A stretch of 64,000 bases of DNA from Allobosea sp. (GTDB taxonomy: Bacteria; Pseudomonadota; Alphaproteobacteria; Rhizobiales; Beijerinckiaceae). Of the stretch, positions 33,416 to 41,931 are shown in pieces. Position 1 is the stretch's first letter, and every line of letters starts with the position of its first letter. The stretch spans positions 83,147 to 147,146 of the forward strand of contig NZ_JAFKFX010000036.1 in NCBI RefSeq assembly GCF_017308075.1. Reading direction: 5' to 3'. The notes below the pieces were generated by a model. That model saw nothing but the letters and a program-made list of their open reading frames with translations. It was not told where the DNA came from and ran no database searches. The position numbers were made by a program, and so were the translations under genes.

Positions 33416-34210
33416 TCAGTAGCCGGCGCTCTTGCCCGGCGCCGCGCGGAAGGGCTCGATCGCGGCCCGCAATTGCCGGATCATCAAGCCGACATCCGAG
33501 CCCAGCCCGATCATGCCGAACCCCTGTTCTCGGCGCCTGGCGATGTCGTCGGCGCTCGTGCCGATGACGCCGGAGGCGATGCCGCGCGCGGCCGCCAGCT
33601 GCTGCATGCGCAGGATGTCCTCGGCGATGCCCGGTCCTTCCCAGACGGCGAGATGGCCGAAGCTCTGCGACAGATCGGAAGGCCCGAAGAAGATCGCCTC
33701 CAGCCCCGGGACTGCGAGGATATCGGCGATGTTGCTGGAGGCGTCTGCGGTCTCGATGACCGGGATCACCATTGTCTCCTCGTTCGACGCTGCGACATAG
33801 CTCTCCATCGCCATGCCCCAGCGCAGCGCCCGCTCATGGCCGAGCCCGCGCTTGCCGGAGGGGGGATAGCGGGCATGGACGAACGCTTCGGCGAGTTCAT
33901 CGGCCGTGCGGATCAGCGGCAGCAAGACGCCATGGGCGCCGAGATCGAGCGCGCGCTTGATCGTGTCGACCGAGGCCGTTGGCACGCGCACGATCATGGC
34001 GAGATCGCTGCCTTTCGCGGCGCGGAGATGATCGACCACGTCGCGATAGCCGAGGCTGCCATGCTCCATGTCGACGCAGACCCAGTCGAGGCCGAGCTCG
34101 GCGGCGACCTCGGTGACGGTCGCGCTTTCGAGCGTGGCCCAGAGCCCGATCGTCGATCCGCCGGATTTCAGCTTCCGGCGCAGCGGATTCGAGAAAGACT
34201 GTGACGGCAT
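33416..34210 (-). CDS. HpcH/HpaI family aldolase
   Basis: A 264-residue class II (metal-dependent) 2-oxo acid aldolase. Motifs are LGLDWVCVDMEHG, GAHGVLLPLIRTADE, PVIETADASSNI and FGPSDLSQSFG, with metal-binding Glu and Asp. Relatives cleave 4-hydroxy-2-oxo acids to pyruvate or glyoxylate plus an aldehyde. It is the last gene of the leftward acid-sugar operon, 26 nt after dctM. GGAGG precedes ATG 34210; the longer open frame upstream reads through dctM in another frame and was rejected. Confidence 0.9.
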   Translation of the reverse strand: MPSQSFSNPLRRKLKSGGSTIGLWATLESATVTEVAAELGLDWVCVDMEHGSLGYRDVVDHLRAAKGSDLAMIVRVPTASVDTIKRALDLGAHGVLLPLIRTADELAEAFVHARYPPSGKRGLGHERALRWGMAMESYVAASNEETMVIPVIETADASSNIADILAVPGLEAIFFGPSDLSQSFGHLAVWEGPGIAEDILRMQQLAAARGIASGVIGTSADDIARRREQGFGMIGLGSDVGLMIRQLRAAIEPFRAAPGKSAGY

Positions 34211-34236
34211 GGTGGCCTCCGACGGTCCGGCTCTGC

Positions 34237-35526
34237 CTAATTCAGCAGGAGCCGCGGCAGGATCAGGGATATTTCCGGGAAGTAGGTGATCAGCAGCAAG
34301 GCGACCACCAGCGGCACATAATACGGTGCGACCGCCACCAGTGCCTTGTTGATCGGCACGTCCGCGACCTTCGCGACGGCGAAGAGCACCATGCCGACCG
34401 GAGGGGTCAGCAACCCGATCATCAGGTTCAGCACCATCATGATGCCGAAATGCACGGGATCGACGCCGACCGCGACCGCCAGGGGCAGCAGCATCGGCGT
34501 GAAGATGGTGATCGCGGCATTGGTCTCCATGAACAGGCCGATCACCAGGAGGAAGATGTTGATCGCCAGCAGCAGCGTGACCGGAGAGAGATCGAGCCCG
34601 CCGACGAGCGCGACCAGTTGCTGCGGGATCTGGGTGAAGACCAGCAGCCAGCCATAGAGCGCGGCGGCCGCGAGGATCATCATGATGACGGCCGTCTCGC
34701 GCATGGTCTCGCGCAGAACCTGGAACAATTGCGCCAGGGTGATCTCGCGATAGACCAGCATGGCGATGACGATCGCGTAGACGGCCGCGATGGCAGCGGC
34801 CTCTGTCGGGGTGAAGACGCCGCTCATCATGCCGCCGATGATGATGGCGGGCGTGAACAGCGGCGGGAGCGCCCTGAAGAAGCTGCGGACCAGCGCCGCG
34901 AAGCCAAGCCATTTCTGCGTCGGCAGCTGGCGGCGATGCGCCTGCCACCAGACCAGCATCATCAGCAGGACGCCCATCAGCAGGCCGGGCAGGATACCGG
35001 CGATCAGCAGCGCGGTCGCCGAGACATTGGCGACGACGGCATAGATGATCAGCGGGATGCTGGGCGGAATGATCGGGCCGATCGTCGCCGAGGCCGCCGT
35101 GACGCCGACCGAGAAATCGTCGGGGTAGCCGGCCTGCCGCATCGCCCGGATCTCGACCTGGCCGACGCCGACCGCGTCAGCGACCGCCGAGCCGGACATG
35201 CCGGAAAAGATGATCGAGGCGGCGATGTTGACCTGGCCGAGGCCGCCGCGCATGTGGCCGGCGATGCGATCGGCGAACTCGTAGATGCGGTCGGTGATGC
35301 CGCCGGTATTCATGATCTTGCCGGCCAGGATGAAGAACGGGATCGCCAGCAGTGGGAAGCTGTTGACGCCATAGACCATGCGCTGGGCCAGGATGGTGTA
35401 GGGGATGCCGTTGATGCCGCGCTCCACGAGCGTGACGATCAGCGAGGACAGGCCGAGCGCGAAGGCTGCGGGAATGCCGATGACGAAGAGAGCGAGCAGG
35501 CCGCCGATGAAAAGCGCCAGGATCAT
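34237..35526 (-). CDS. dctM: TRAP transporter large permease DctM
   Basis: A 429-residue, 12-helix TRAP permease. Signature stretches are VNSFPLLAIPFFILAGKIMN, GMSGSAVADAVGVGQVEI, GPIIPPSIPLIIYAV and GLLTPPVGMVLFAVAK. It imports a dicarboxylate, sugar acid or similar anion, driven by the Na+ or H+ gradient. ATG 35526 overlaps the dctQ stop (ATGA), so the two are coupled. Confidence 0.95.
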   Translation of the reverse strand: MILALFIGGLLALFVIGIPAAFALGLSSLIVTLVERGINGIPYTILAQRMVYGVNSFPLLAIPFFILAGKIMNTGGITDRIYEFADRIAGHMRGGLGQVNIAASIIFSGMSGSAVADAVGVGQVEIRAMRQAGYPDDFSVGVTAASATIGPIIPPSIPLIIYAVVANVSATALLIAGILPGLLMGVLLMMLVWWQAHRRQLPTQKWLGFAALVRSFFRALPPLFTPAIIIGGMMSGVFTPTEAAAIAAVYAIVIAMLVYREITLAQLFQVLRETMRETAVIMMILAAAALYGWLLVFTQIPQQLVALVGGLDLSPVTLLLAINIFLLVIGLFMETNAAITIFTPMLLPLAVAVGVDPVHFGIMMVLNLMIGLLTPPVGMVLFAVAKVADVPINKALVAVAPYYVPLVVALLLITYFPEISLILPRLLLN

Positions 35527-36026
35527 GATGTGGTTCCTTTGGCGCGGCCGGCCATGTGCATCGCCCGCTCGAACATGTCGAGCAGCAGCAGGAAGGTCAT
35601 GACGAGCATCGAAATGCCGACGGCTGCGTAGATGTAGCCCGTGCGAAACCAGTCCATGGTCGCCGTGTAGGTCTCCCAGGTCGCATTGGTCAGCAGCCAG
35701 CAGCCATAGGCGACCGAGAGCAGGAACCAGGAGATCAGAAGATCGACGAGCATGGCCACGGCATCGGCCGAGCGTCCGGAGACATAGCCGTCGATGATGT
35801 CGACCCGGATATGCTCGCGATTCATCAGGATGACGACGCCGCCGAAATAGGTGGTGAGCACGCAGGTGAGGCGTGCCAGCTCCTCCGTCCATTGCAGTGG
35901 CGCATTCAGGACATAGCGGAAGAAGACCTGCAGTACCGAAGACGTGATCATGATCAGGAATGCAGAAATCGCGAGTGTTTCAAAGACGAGATAGATCGTC
36001 CTTCGGATACCTTTTTCCGGGGCCAT
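35523..36026 (-). CDS. dctQ: TRAP transporter small permease DctQ
   Basis: A 167-residue four-helix protein with DctQ features: FFRYVLNAPLQWTEELAR and MNREHIRVDIIDGYV. It pairs with DctM. ATG 36026 follows GGAG; GTG 36029 is an alternative. Confidence 0.93.
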   Translation of the reverse strand: MAPEKGIRRTIYLVFETLAISAFLIMITSSVLQVFFRYVLNAPLQWTEELARLTCVLTTYFGGVVILMNREHIRVDIIDGYVSGRSADAVAMLVDLLISWFLLSVAYGCWLLTNATWETYTATMDWFRTGYIYAAVGISMLVMTFLLLLDMFERAMHMAGRAKGTTS

Positions 36027-36095
36027 CACATTCTCCAGGCTGCCTCAGATTCCGGGCCGCGACGAGAAGCAAGCGCCCCTCGCCGCGACGCGCGC

Positions 36096-37073
36096 TCATT
36101 TCAGGTATTTGGAGACGGCCTGGACGACGCTCGGTGCCCAGTTCTTCGAGAGTTCATCGATGGCGGGGCGAGCCTTGGCGATGAAGGGCGCGCGGTCGAC
36201 CTTGATCGCGGTCATCTTGTTCTTCTCCACTAGCGCGTTGCAGACGCCGTCGATCTGCTGCTTGGTGATCTCGTCGCCATATTTGGCGGCATCGACGGCC
36301 GAGCTGACGACGGCCTCGCGCAGTGCCGGGCTCAGGCTGTCGAGAAAGCGCGAGCTGATCGTCCAGTGCCAGACGGCCGGGACATGCGCCGTATAGATCA
36401 GGTGCGATTGGACCTCGTAGAGCTTGGCCTGGTTGATGTTGAAGCAGGGATTTTCCTGCGCCTCGATCACGCCCATCTGCAGGCCGCTGAATACTTCCGG
36501 CCAGGCGACGGGCGTCGGCCGGGCGCCGAGCTCGGACCAGACCCGGACCCAGGAGGGAATTTCCGGCACGCGCAGCTTCAGGCCCTTCAGGTCGTCGGGC
36601 GTCTTGATCGGCTTCTTGGCGGACAGGTGGCGGTCGCCGCGGCGGAAGAAGGCCACGAGGTCGAGCTTGGCCTTGTCCTTGATGAGCTTCTTGCCTTCGG
36701 CACCGGCCGAACTCGCCCAGAACTCGAAGATCTCTTCCGGTCCGGGGAACACGAAGGGCACGACGGTCGCGGCATAGGGCGGGGCGACGACATTCGGCAG
36801 CGTATCGCCGAACAGTGTCATCTGGACTTCGTTCACCGTCAGCTGTTCGAGATTGTCGCGCTCGCCGCCGAGCACGGCCGAATGGAAGATCTTGACGTTG
36901 ATCTCGCCCTTGCTGCGCTCCTTGACCAGTTCGACGAACTTGTCGACCGCCTGGAACTCGGGTCCCGGCGGCGAGGTGTGCATGGCGAAGCTGAGATCGA
37001 GGGCCTTTGCCGCCGGGGCGGCAAGCAGCATTCCGAGCACCAGGACAGATGCCGTCAGCTTGTTCTTGAGCAT
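36096..37073 (-). CDS. dctP: TRAP transporter substrate-binding protein DctP
   Basis: A 325-residue periplasmic binding protein with a signal peptide cleaved near AKA-LD. The family's carboxylate-binding Arg lies in LKGLKLRVPE, followed by PEVFSGLQMGVIEAQENP. The substrate is unknown; the gene neighbourhood suggests a four- or five-carbon sugar acid. An A-rich leader and GGAGG precede the ATG. A 92-bp gap to the previous gene may hold a separate promoter. Confidence 0.93.
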   Translation of the reverse strand: MLKNKLTASVLVLGMLLAAPAAKALDLSFAMHTSPPGPEFQAVDKFVELVKERSKGEINVKIFHSAVLGGERDNLEQLTVNEVQMTLFGDTLPNVVAPPYAATVVPFVFPGPEEIFEFWASSAGAEGKKLIKDKAKLDLVAFFRRGDRHLSAKKPIKTPDDLKGLKLRVPEIPSWVRVWSELGARPTPVAWPEVFSGLQMGVIEAQENPCFNINQAKLYEVQSHLIYTAHVPAVWHWTISSRFLDSLSPALREAVVSSAVDAAKYGDEITKQQIDGVCNALVEKNKMTAIKVDRAPFIAKARPAIDELSKNWAPSVVQAVSKYLK

Positions 37074-37165
37074 TGGTAGTCCTCCCTGTGTTGATTTTTC
37101 CTGCCTGTTTCGGCTTTTGCTCGCGTTTTCTTGTTTTTATCGGCCACGACGCTGCGATGGCCGGG

Positions 37166-37561
37166 TCATGTGCTGCCGGCGACCTCCGCGGCTTCCTTGA
37201 CGCTCTGGCCGACCGCGAGGCCCTTCTGCCGCGCGGTATTGCTGACGGCGCTGAGCACGCCGCTCAGCCAGGCATCCTGCGCGTCCCCGATCCGGGCCGT
37301 GTCATGCGAGGTGGTGGCGCAAGCGATGCCCTTGGCGTCGAGCATTGCGAGCGCGGCACGTCCGGCGCCGGCCTTGCCTCCGCCGGCGTCGCTGAAGACG
37401 ACCAGATGCGGCGGATGCAGCGCCGCGAAGGCACCCGAGATCAGCCCGCCATGCGAACCGCAAATGATGATCGCCCCCTTGTCCTGCGGTGCGATCAGCG
37501 AGATCGAATCCATCAGCACGACGCGATGGCCGGCGATATCGGCGACGGTCTCGTTCCTCAT
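37166..37561 (-). CDS. Conserved protein of unknown function, tandem paralogue B
   Basis: A 131-residue soluble protein. Key motifs are GSHGGLISG, VVFSDAGGGKAGAG and TTSHDTARIGDAQDAWLSG, then SAVSN near the C-terminus. The adjacent upstream gene encodes a paralogue with the same motifs in the same order. No signal peptide or membrane segment. The start ATG 37561 overlaps the upstream stop by 4 nt. Together they may form a heteromeric enzyme or binding protein for an acid-sugar intermediate; I recognise no named family. Confidence 0.8.
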   Translation of the reverse strand: MRNETVADIAGHRVVLMDSISLIAPQDKGAIIICGSHGGLISGAFAALHPPHLVVFSDAGGGKAGAGRAALAMLDAKGIACATTSHDTARIGDAQDAWLSGVLSAVSNTARQKGLAVGQSVKEAAEVAGST

Positions 37562-37986
37562 GGCCGGCCTCCGAAGATGCGGCGCACGGCCTGGCCGACC
37601 GGCTCGCCGAGTGCGAACCCGGCCTTTTCCGCCAAGGGATTGAGGGCTGACACCAGGCCCGATTGCCAGGTCTCGAGCGCGTTGCCGATCAGCGCGCTGT
37701 CGTGCGAGACGGTGCCGGCGATGATGCCGCGCGCCTCGAGATAGGGCAGCGAGGCGATGCCGGCATTCTCCTTGCCGATGCCGGCATCGTTGAAGAACAC
37801 GGCGGCGATCGGTACTTTGCCGGCATATTCGCCGGAGCTGATGCCGCCATGCGAGCCGGTCATCACCACCTGGCCGGCGTCCTCGGGCTTGAGATGCGCG
37901 ATCGTATCGACGGCGACGACGCGGCGGCTGCCGACCGTCGCGACGATCTCGCGCAGCATGACGAAATCGGGCTGTGCGGCGCTCAT
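37558..37986 (-). CDS. Conserved protein of unknown function, tandem paralogue A
   Basis: A 142-residue soluble protein sharing with its downstream neighbour the motifs GSHGGISSG, VFFNDAGIGKENAG, TVSHDSALIGNALETWQSG and SALN. The His in GSHGG, the Asp-Ala-Gly with a following Gly-Lys, and the SHD triad are identical in both and look functional. It overlaps genes on both sides by 4 nt (ATGA), so it is tightly built into the acid-sugar operon. Function unknown. Confidence 0.8.
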   Translation of the reverse strand: MSAAQPDFVMLREIVATVGSRRVVAVDTIAHLKPEDAGQVVMTGSHGGISSGEYAGKVPIAAVFFNDAGIGKENAGIASLPYLEARGIIAGTVSHDSALIGNALETWQSGLVSALNPLAEKAGFALGEPVGQAVRRIFGGRP

Positions 37987-38891
37987 GACCCGTACTCCCC
38001 GCCAAGGCCCGACATTTCCTGCATCAGGAGGGCGAGCGCGGAATTGTCGAGATCGGCGCGGCCGGTATTCGAAAGCACGCCGTAGAGCTGCTGGATCAGC
38101 GCCGTAGCCGGCAGGGCGGTGCCGGTCGCACTGCCGTTCTCCAGTGCCAGCTTCAGGTCCTTGCGCTGGAGCGTGACGCGAAAGCCGGCGGCGAAATTGC
38201 CGTCGAGCACGCGCTGACCGTGTAGGTCGAGCGCCTTGCTCTGGGCGAAGCCGCCGAGCAGCGCCGAGCGGATCTTGCCCGGGTCGACGCCGTTCTTGCG
38301 CGCCAGCGTCATCGCCTCGGCGACCGCCTGAATGTTGATGGCGACCGCGACCTGGTTGCAGACCTTGCAGACCTGGCCGGCACCGGGCCCGCCGATATGG
38401 CTGATGGTCTTGCCCATCGCCTCCAGGACCTTGCGGCAGCGTTCGAGTACCGCGGCGTCGCCGCCGATCATGATCGACAGCGTCGCGTTCTCGGCGCCCT
38501 GATAGCCGCCGCTGACCGGGGCATCGAGCATGGCGACACCCTTCGCCGCCAGCGTCTCGGCCATGGCCCGGGTTGCCATTGGCGAGATCGAGCTCATATC
38601 GATCAGCACGCTGCCCGGCCGCATGGCAGAGGCGAGCCCGCCCTCGCCAAGCACGACGGCTTCGACATCCGGCGTGTCGGGCAACATGGTGATGACGATG
38701 TCGGCAGCGCCGGCCGCCGCGGTGGAGCCGGCATCGCTCGCGCCTGCCGCGACCAGTTCGGCCACGGCGGCGCGGTCGAAGTCGTGCACGGCGAGGGGAA
38801 AGCCGGCCTTGCGTAGATTGAGCGCCATGCGGCGCCCCATGACGCCGAGGCCGATGAAGCCGATCTTCTGCGCTTGGGAGCTGGTCGTCAC
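37983..38891 (-). CDS. Beta-hydroxyacid dehydrogenase (3-hydroxyisobutyrate/L-threonate dehydrogenase-like)
   Basis: A 302-residue NAD(P)-dependent dehydrogenase. The dinucleotide motif is GFIGLGVMGRRMA; the substrate loop is DAPVSGGYQGAENATLS; the catalytic Lys lies in GAGQVCKVCNQ. Members adjacent to DUF1537 kinases, such as LtnD, oxidise tetronates at C2. The GTG at 38891 with AGGGG upstream gives a normal length; the longer frame overlaps the SDR gene. Confidence 0.9.
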   Translation of the reverse strand: MTTSSQAQKIGFIGLGVMGRRMALNLRKAGFPLAVHDFDRAAVAELVAAGASDAGSTAAAGAADIVITMLPDTPDVEAVVLGEGGLASAMRPGSVLIDMSSISPMATRAMAETLAAKGVAMLDAPVSGGYQGAENATLSIMIGGDAAVLERCRKVLEAMGKTISHIGGPGAGQVCKVCNQVAVAINIQAVAEAMTLARKNGVDPGKIRSALLGGFAQSKALDLHGQRVLDGNFAAGFRVTLQRKDLKLALENGSATGTALPATALIQQLYGVLSNTGRADLDNSALALLMQEMSGLGGEYGS

Positions 38892-38901
38892 GGCCCGCCC
38901 C

Positions 38902-39696
38902 TCAATGGGTCTTGCAGTGCAGGCCGCCATCGACGCAAAGGTCGATGCCGGTGATGTATTTGGATTCGTCCGAGGCCAGGAAGAGCGCGGCGTAGGCGAT
39001 GTCCCAGCCCTCGCCCATGCGCTTCATCGGCGTCACCTCGGCACGCTTGCGCTGCATCTCCGTGAAGTCGGTGTAATGCGCCTTCATCGCCTCGTAGATG
39101 TGCGGCGTGTCCATCAGACCGGGCAGCACGGTATTCGCCCGGATGCCCTTCTCGGCATATTGCATCGCAATCGCCCGGGTGAAGTGATTCACCGCCGCCT
39201 TCGAAGCGTAATACGAAATATAGTTGAAGTGCATCCAGCGGATCGAGGCCAATGACGATATGTTGACGATCGAACCGGAGCCCTGCGCTTCCATGATCGG
39301 CAGGACGCATTTGCAGGTGAAGAACATGCTCTTCAGGTTCACGTCCATGACGCGATCCCATTGTTCTTCCGTCATATCGACCGGGCCGCCTTCGATATTC
39401 ATGCCGACATTGTTGTGCAGCACATCGATGCGGCCCCAGGTCGACTTCACGGTGTCGACGACTTCGCGCACGCGATCGAGATTGACGACATCGGCCTGGA
39501 GCGCCAGCGCGGTGCCGCCCTCGCTCTCGATGATCTCCTTGGTGCGCTCGGCGGCGGCGAGATTGAGGTCGACGCAGGCGACCTTGGCGCCTTCGCGGGC
39601 GTAGAGCACGGCAGAGGCCTTGCCGTTGCCCCAGCCCTCGCCCACCGAGCCTGCGCCGAATACGAGCGCGATCTTGTTCTCCAGGCGCCTAGACAT
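38902..39696 (-). CDS. SDR-family NAD(P)-dependent dehydrogenase
   Basis: A 264-residue classical SDR. The cofactor site is FGAGSVGEGWGNGKA (an expanded variant of GxxxGxG), followed by LHNNVG and the catalytic ISSLAS...YYASK (Tyr-x3-Lys). The C-terminal YITGIDLCVDGG is standard. It likely oxidises a hydroxyl of the sugar acid or its lactone. It lies 10 nt before the beta-hydroxyacid dehydrogenase gene and 36 nt after the RLP gene. Confidence 0.92.
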   Translation of the reverse strand: MSRRLENKIALVFGAGSVGEGWGNGKASAVLYAREGAKVACVDLNLAAAERTKEIIESEGGTALALQADVVNLDRVREVVDTVKSTWGRIDVLHNNVGMNIEGGPVDMTEEQWDRVMDVNLKSMFFTCKCVLPIMEAQGSGSIVNISSLASIRWMHFNYISYYASKAAVNHFTRAIAMQYAEKGIRANTVLPGLMDTPHIYEAMKAHYTDFTEMQRKRAEVTPMKRMGEGWDIAYAALFLASDESKYITGIDLCVDGGLHCKTH

Positions 39697-39732
39697 CTGC
39701 TTTTCGTCTCCGATGAGTTCCAGAACCAGCGG

Positions 39733-40989
39733 TCATTTGGCGTGCCGCTCGAAGGTCTCGACCGCGCGTTTCAGCGCGGGCATCTCCTTGGCGGCCGTCG
39801 CGAGCGGAATGCCGGCGCGTGCCGCTTCCCAGGCGGCGCGCAGCGCACGGGTGCCGGCGGCGATGCCGTCGGGATGGCCGACGATGCCGCCGCCGCAGGC
39901 GTAGATCAGGTCGGTGGTGCGCAGCGCGGCGTAGGTGTCGTGGACCTGGAGCACGGTCTGCGCGCTCGACAGCACCGGCATGATGCGCGGATCGGCTTCG
40001 TTCAGCGGCGTCAGGCAGGCGCGGGCCGAGGCCAGAACCGATTCGTCGCTCTCGGCGAACTTGTTGCGCAGGCCGTTGACATGGATGTGGTCGACGCCGG
40101 CGAGACGGTGGATGAGCTGGTAGACGCGATAGTCGAAGCCGAGCATCGGCGCGCGCGAGAACAATGCCCAGCCATTGCGATGGCCATGGATGAAGAGCGG
40201 GAACTCGCGGCGCAGCGCCAGCACGGCCGGCGTTCCGACCCAGTTGAGGCTGAGCATGGCGCAGTCGCCGCCGGCCTTCAGGATCGCCTCGGCACCGCGG
40301 CGCATCTGGTCAAGGTCGCCGGTGATGTTGAAGGCGAACATGATGCGCTTGCCGGTGCGGTCGGCATGGCGCTCGATTGCGCCCATCACTGCCGCGATGC
40401 GCTGCTCCAGCGGGGCGAAGAGCGGGTTCGCGCTGAGTTCGTCATCCTTGATGAAGTCGATGCCGCCCTCGGCGAACTCCGCGACGACCTGAGCTGTGTC
40501 CTCCGGCAGCAGGCCGATGCTCGGCTTGACGATGGTGCCGATGGCTGGAAGCCCGTCGAGGCGCAGGCGTTCGTGCGTGCCGGCGATGCCGAAGCGCGGG
40601 CCGGGAAAGGCGTGGACGAAATCGTCGGGCAGCTCCAGATCGAGGAGGCGGATGCCGGAGAGCTCGCTCAACTCGCCGAGATTGCCGCAGATCGTCGCCA
40701 TCAGGGTCTGCAGATCCGGCCCGACATTGGCATAGGGCCAGGCGATCTCGACGCGCGCCTGCGTGTAGCGCGCCCGGCCGGAGGCCCGCGCGCCCGGCAG
40801 GCTCGGTACGGGGACCTCGGCCAGGCGTTCGATCCTTGCGACGCGGGCGCCGGCCCGCGCCGTCACCGCATCGGTCTCGGAGGCGAGCTTCATGAAGGTG
40901 CCGGTCGATTGCTCGCTGGCGATGGCGGCGGCCGTCTGCTCGACGGGCAGCGGCGTCTCGATCAGGTAATGGGCGCGAATCTCGGTCAT
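39733..40989 (-). CDS. RuBisCO-like protein (RLP), probable acid-sugar phosphate decarboxylase or hydrolase
   Basis: A 418-residue form IV RuBisCO-like protein. The active-site motif is GGIDFIKDDE with the carbamylatable Lys181 and metal ligands Asp183 and Glu184, all retained as in true RuBisCO. TIVKPSIGL replaces the catalytic TIIKPKLGL, with Lys155 kept. FIHGHRNGW (about 267-274) and a phosphate-loop-like GGGIVGHP follow. RLPs with intact KDDE in acid-sugar operons act on 3-oxo acid phosphates, for example in D-apiose catabolism; here the DUF1537 kinase would supply that substrate. ATG 40989 gives MTEIRAHYL, but a GTG at 41034 overlaps the upstream stop and cannot be excluded. Confidence 0.9.
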   Translation of the reverse strand: MTEIRAHYLIETPLPVEQTAAAIASEQSTGTFMKLASETDAVTARAGARVARIERLAEVPVPSLPGARASGRARYTQARVEIAWPYANVGPDLQTLMATICGNLGELSELSGIRLLDLELPDDFVHAFPGPRFGIAGTHERLRLDGLPAIGTIVKPSIGLLPEDTAQVVAEFAEGGIDFIKDDELSANPLFAPLEQRIAAVMGAIERHADRTGKRIMFAFNITGDLDQMRRGAEAILKAGGDCAMLSLNWVGTPAVLALRREFPLFIHGHRNGWALFSRAPMLGFDYRVYQLIHRLAGVDHIHVNGLRNKFAESDESVLASARACLTPLNEADPRIMPVLSSAQTVLQVHDTYAALRTTDLIYACGGGIVGHPDGIAAGTRALRAAWEAARAGIPLATAAKEMPALKRAVETFERHAK

Positions 40990-41001
40990 GATATTGATAT
41001 G

Positions 41002-41014
41002 AGGTATGATGTCT
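41002..41014. promoter_or_regulatory. Candidate GntR operator, copy 1 (upstream of the RLP)
   Basis: AGGTATGATGTCT, an imperfect palindrome centred on G41008 (8 of 12 flanking positions symmetric), lies 13 bp before the RLP ATG. The same 13-mer occurs at 41847-41859. Confidence 0.35.
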
Positions 41015-41030
41015 CTGGTGCGATGAAGGC

Positions 41031-41792
41031 TCACGGTTCCATGACGTCGCCGCCGCTCACCACCAGCGTGTGGCCGGTGATGAAGGCGGCGCGCTCGGAG
41101 AGCAGGAAGGCGACGCTCTCGGCGATCTCGGCCGGCTGGCCGAAGCGTCCCAGCGGCATCGCCGCGAGCCGCGTCGGCAGCAGGGTCTGGTCGAGGCGAC
41201 CGAGCATGTCGGTGTCGGTGAGCCCTGGCGCGACGGCGTTCACCCGCACATGCGGCGCCAGCGCCTCGGCGAAGCAGCGCATCATCGCGACGACCCCGGC
41301 CTTGGCGGCGGAATAGTCGATCTGGCGCGAGCGCGGTCGCAGTGCCGCGATCGAGCTCAGGCAGACAATGCTGCCGAAGCCCTGCGCCAGCATCTGGTCC
41401 TTGACCTGCTGGATGGCGATGAAGACCCCGTCGAGATTGACGCGAACCGTTTCGCGGAACTGGTCGAGCGTCAGTTCGGAGTGGTGGCGCGGGCCGGTGG
41501 TGCCGGCATTGGCGACGAGATAGGAGATCGGCCCCAGCCGTTCATTTGCGGCGTTCACGGCTGCGGCAAAGGCGGCCTCGTCGCCGACATCGGCCTGGAA
41601 CAGCTCGCAGATGCCGCCCGCCGCCTCCACCATCGCTTTGGTCTCGGCTGCGGCCGCATGATTGGCGGCGTAGTTGAGCGCGATCTTCGCGCCACCCGCT
41701 GCGAGCCGCAGGCAGCAGGCACGGCCGATGCCTCGCGCTCCACCGGTGACCAAGGCAAGCCGACCGGCAAATTCCGGCGCGATCTCCGTCAT
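41031..41792 (-). CDS. SDR-family oxidoreductase, first gene of the leftward acid-sugar operon
   Basis: A 253-residue classical SDR with TGGARGIGRA, VANAGTT, the catalytic Ser in CLSSIAAL, Tyr-x3-Lys in DYSAAKAG and GHTLVVSGGD at the end. It is the gene nearest the GntR regulator and divergent from it, so it probably starts the operon. Substrate unknown; an oxidation feeding the kinase/RLP steps is likely. Confidence 0.92.
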   Translation of the reverse strand: MTEIAPEFAGRLALVTGGARGIGRACCLRLAAGGAKIALNYAANHAAAAETKAMVEAAGGICELFQADVGDEAAFAAAVNAANERLGPISYLVANAGTTGPRHHSELTLDQFRETVRVNLDGVFIAIQQVKDQMLAQGFGSIVCLSSIAALRPRSRQIDYSAAKAGVVAMMRCFAEALAPHVRVNAVAPGLTDTDMLGRLDQTLLPTRLAAMPLGRFGQPAEIAESVAFLLSERAAFITGHTLVVSGGDVMEP

Positions 41793-41846
41793 TGCGTCTC
41801 CAACCCTGTCCGCTTGCCGCTCATTGACGGCTCGTCTTTTCGTTAA

Positions 41847-41859
41847 AGGTATGATGTCT
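41847..41859. promoter_or_regulatory. Candidate GntR operator, copy 2 (between SDR and GntR genes)
   Basis: The second copy of AGGTATGATGTCT, in the divergent promoter region. It contains TATGAT (41850-41855), a good -10 element for the rightward GntR-kinase transcript, so binding would block transcription. A TTGACG at 41824-41829 is a possible -35 with a rather long 20-bp spacer. Confidence 0.45.
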
Positions 41860-41931
41860 TGCCTTTTGAAAGGCTGTCAAGCTAAGTCTTGGCGAAAGAG
41901 CGGGCCGGTCAGCCCGCAGGCAGGTGAGACC

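Noticed and set aside
34201-35631. A 476-codon plus-strand frame opposite dctM
   Set aside because: Composition is Asp/Gln/Arg-rich without domains; DctM on the other strand is unambiguous.
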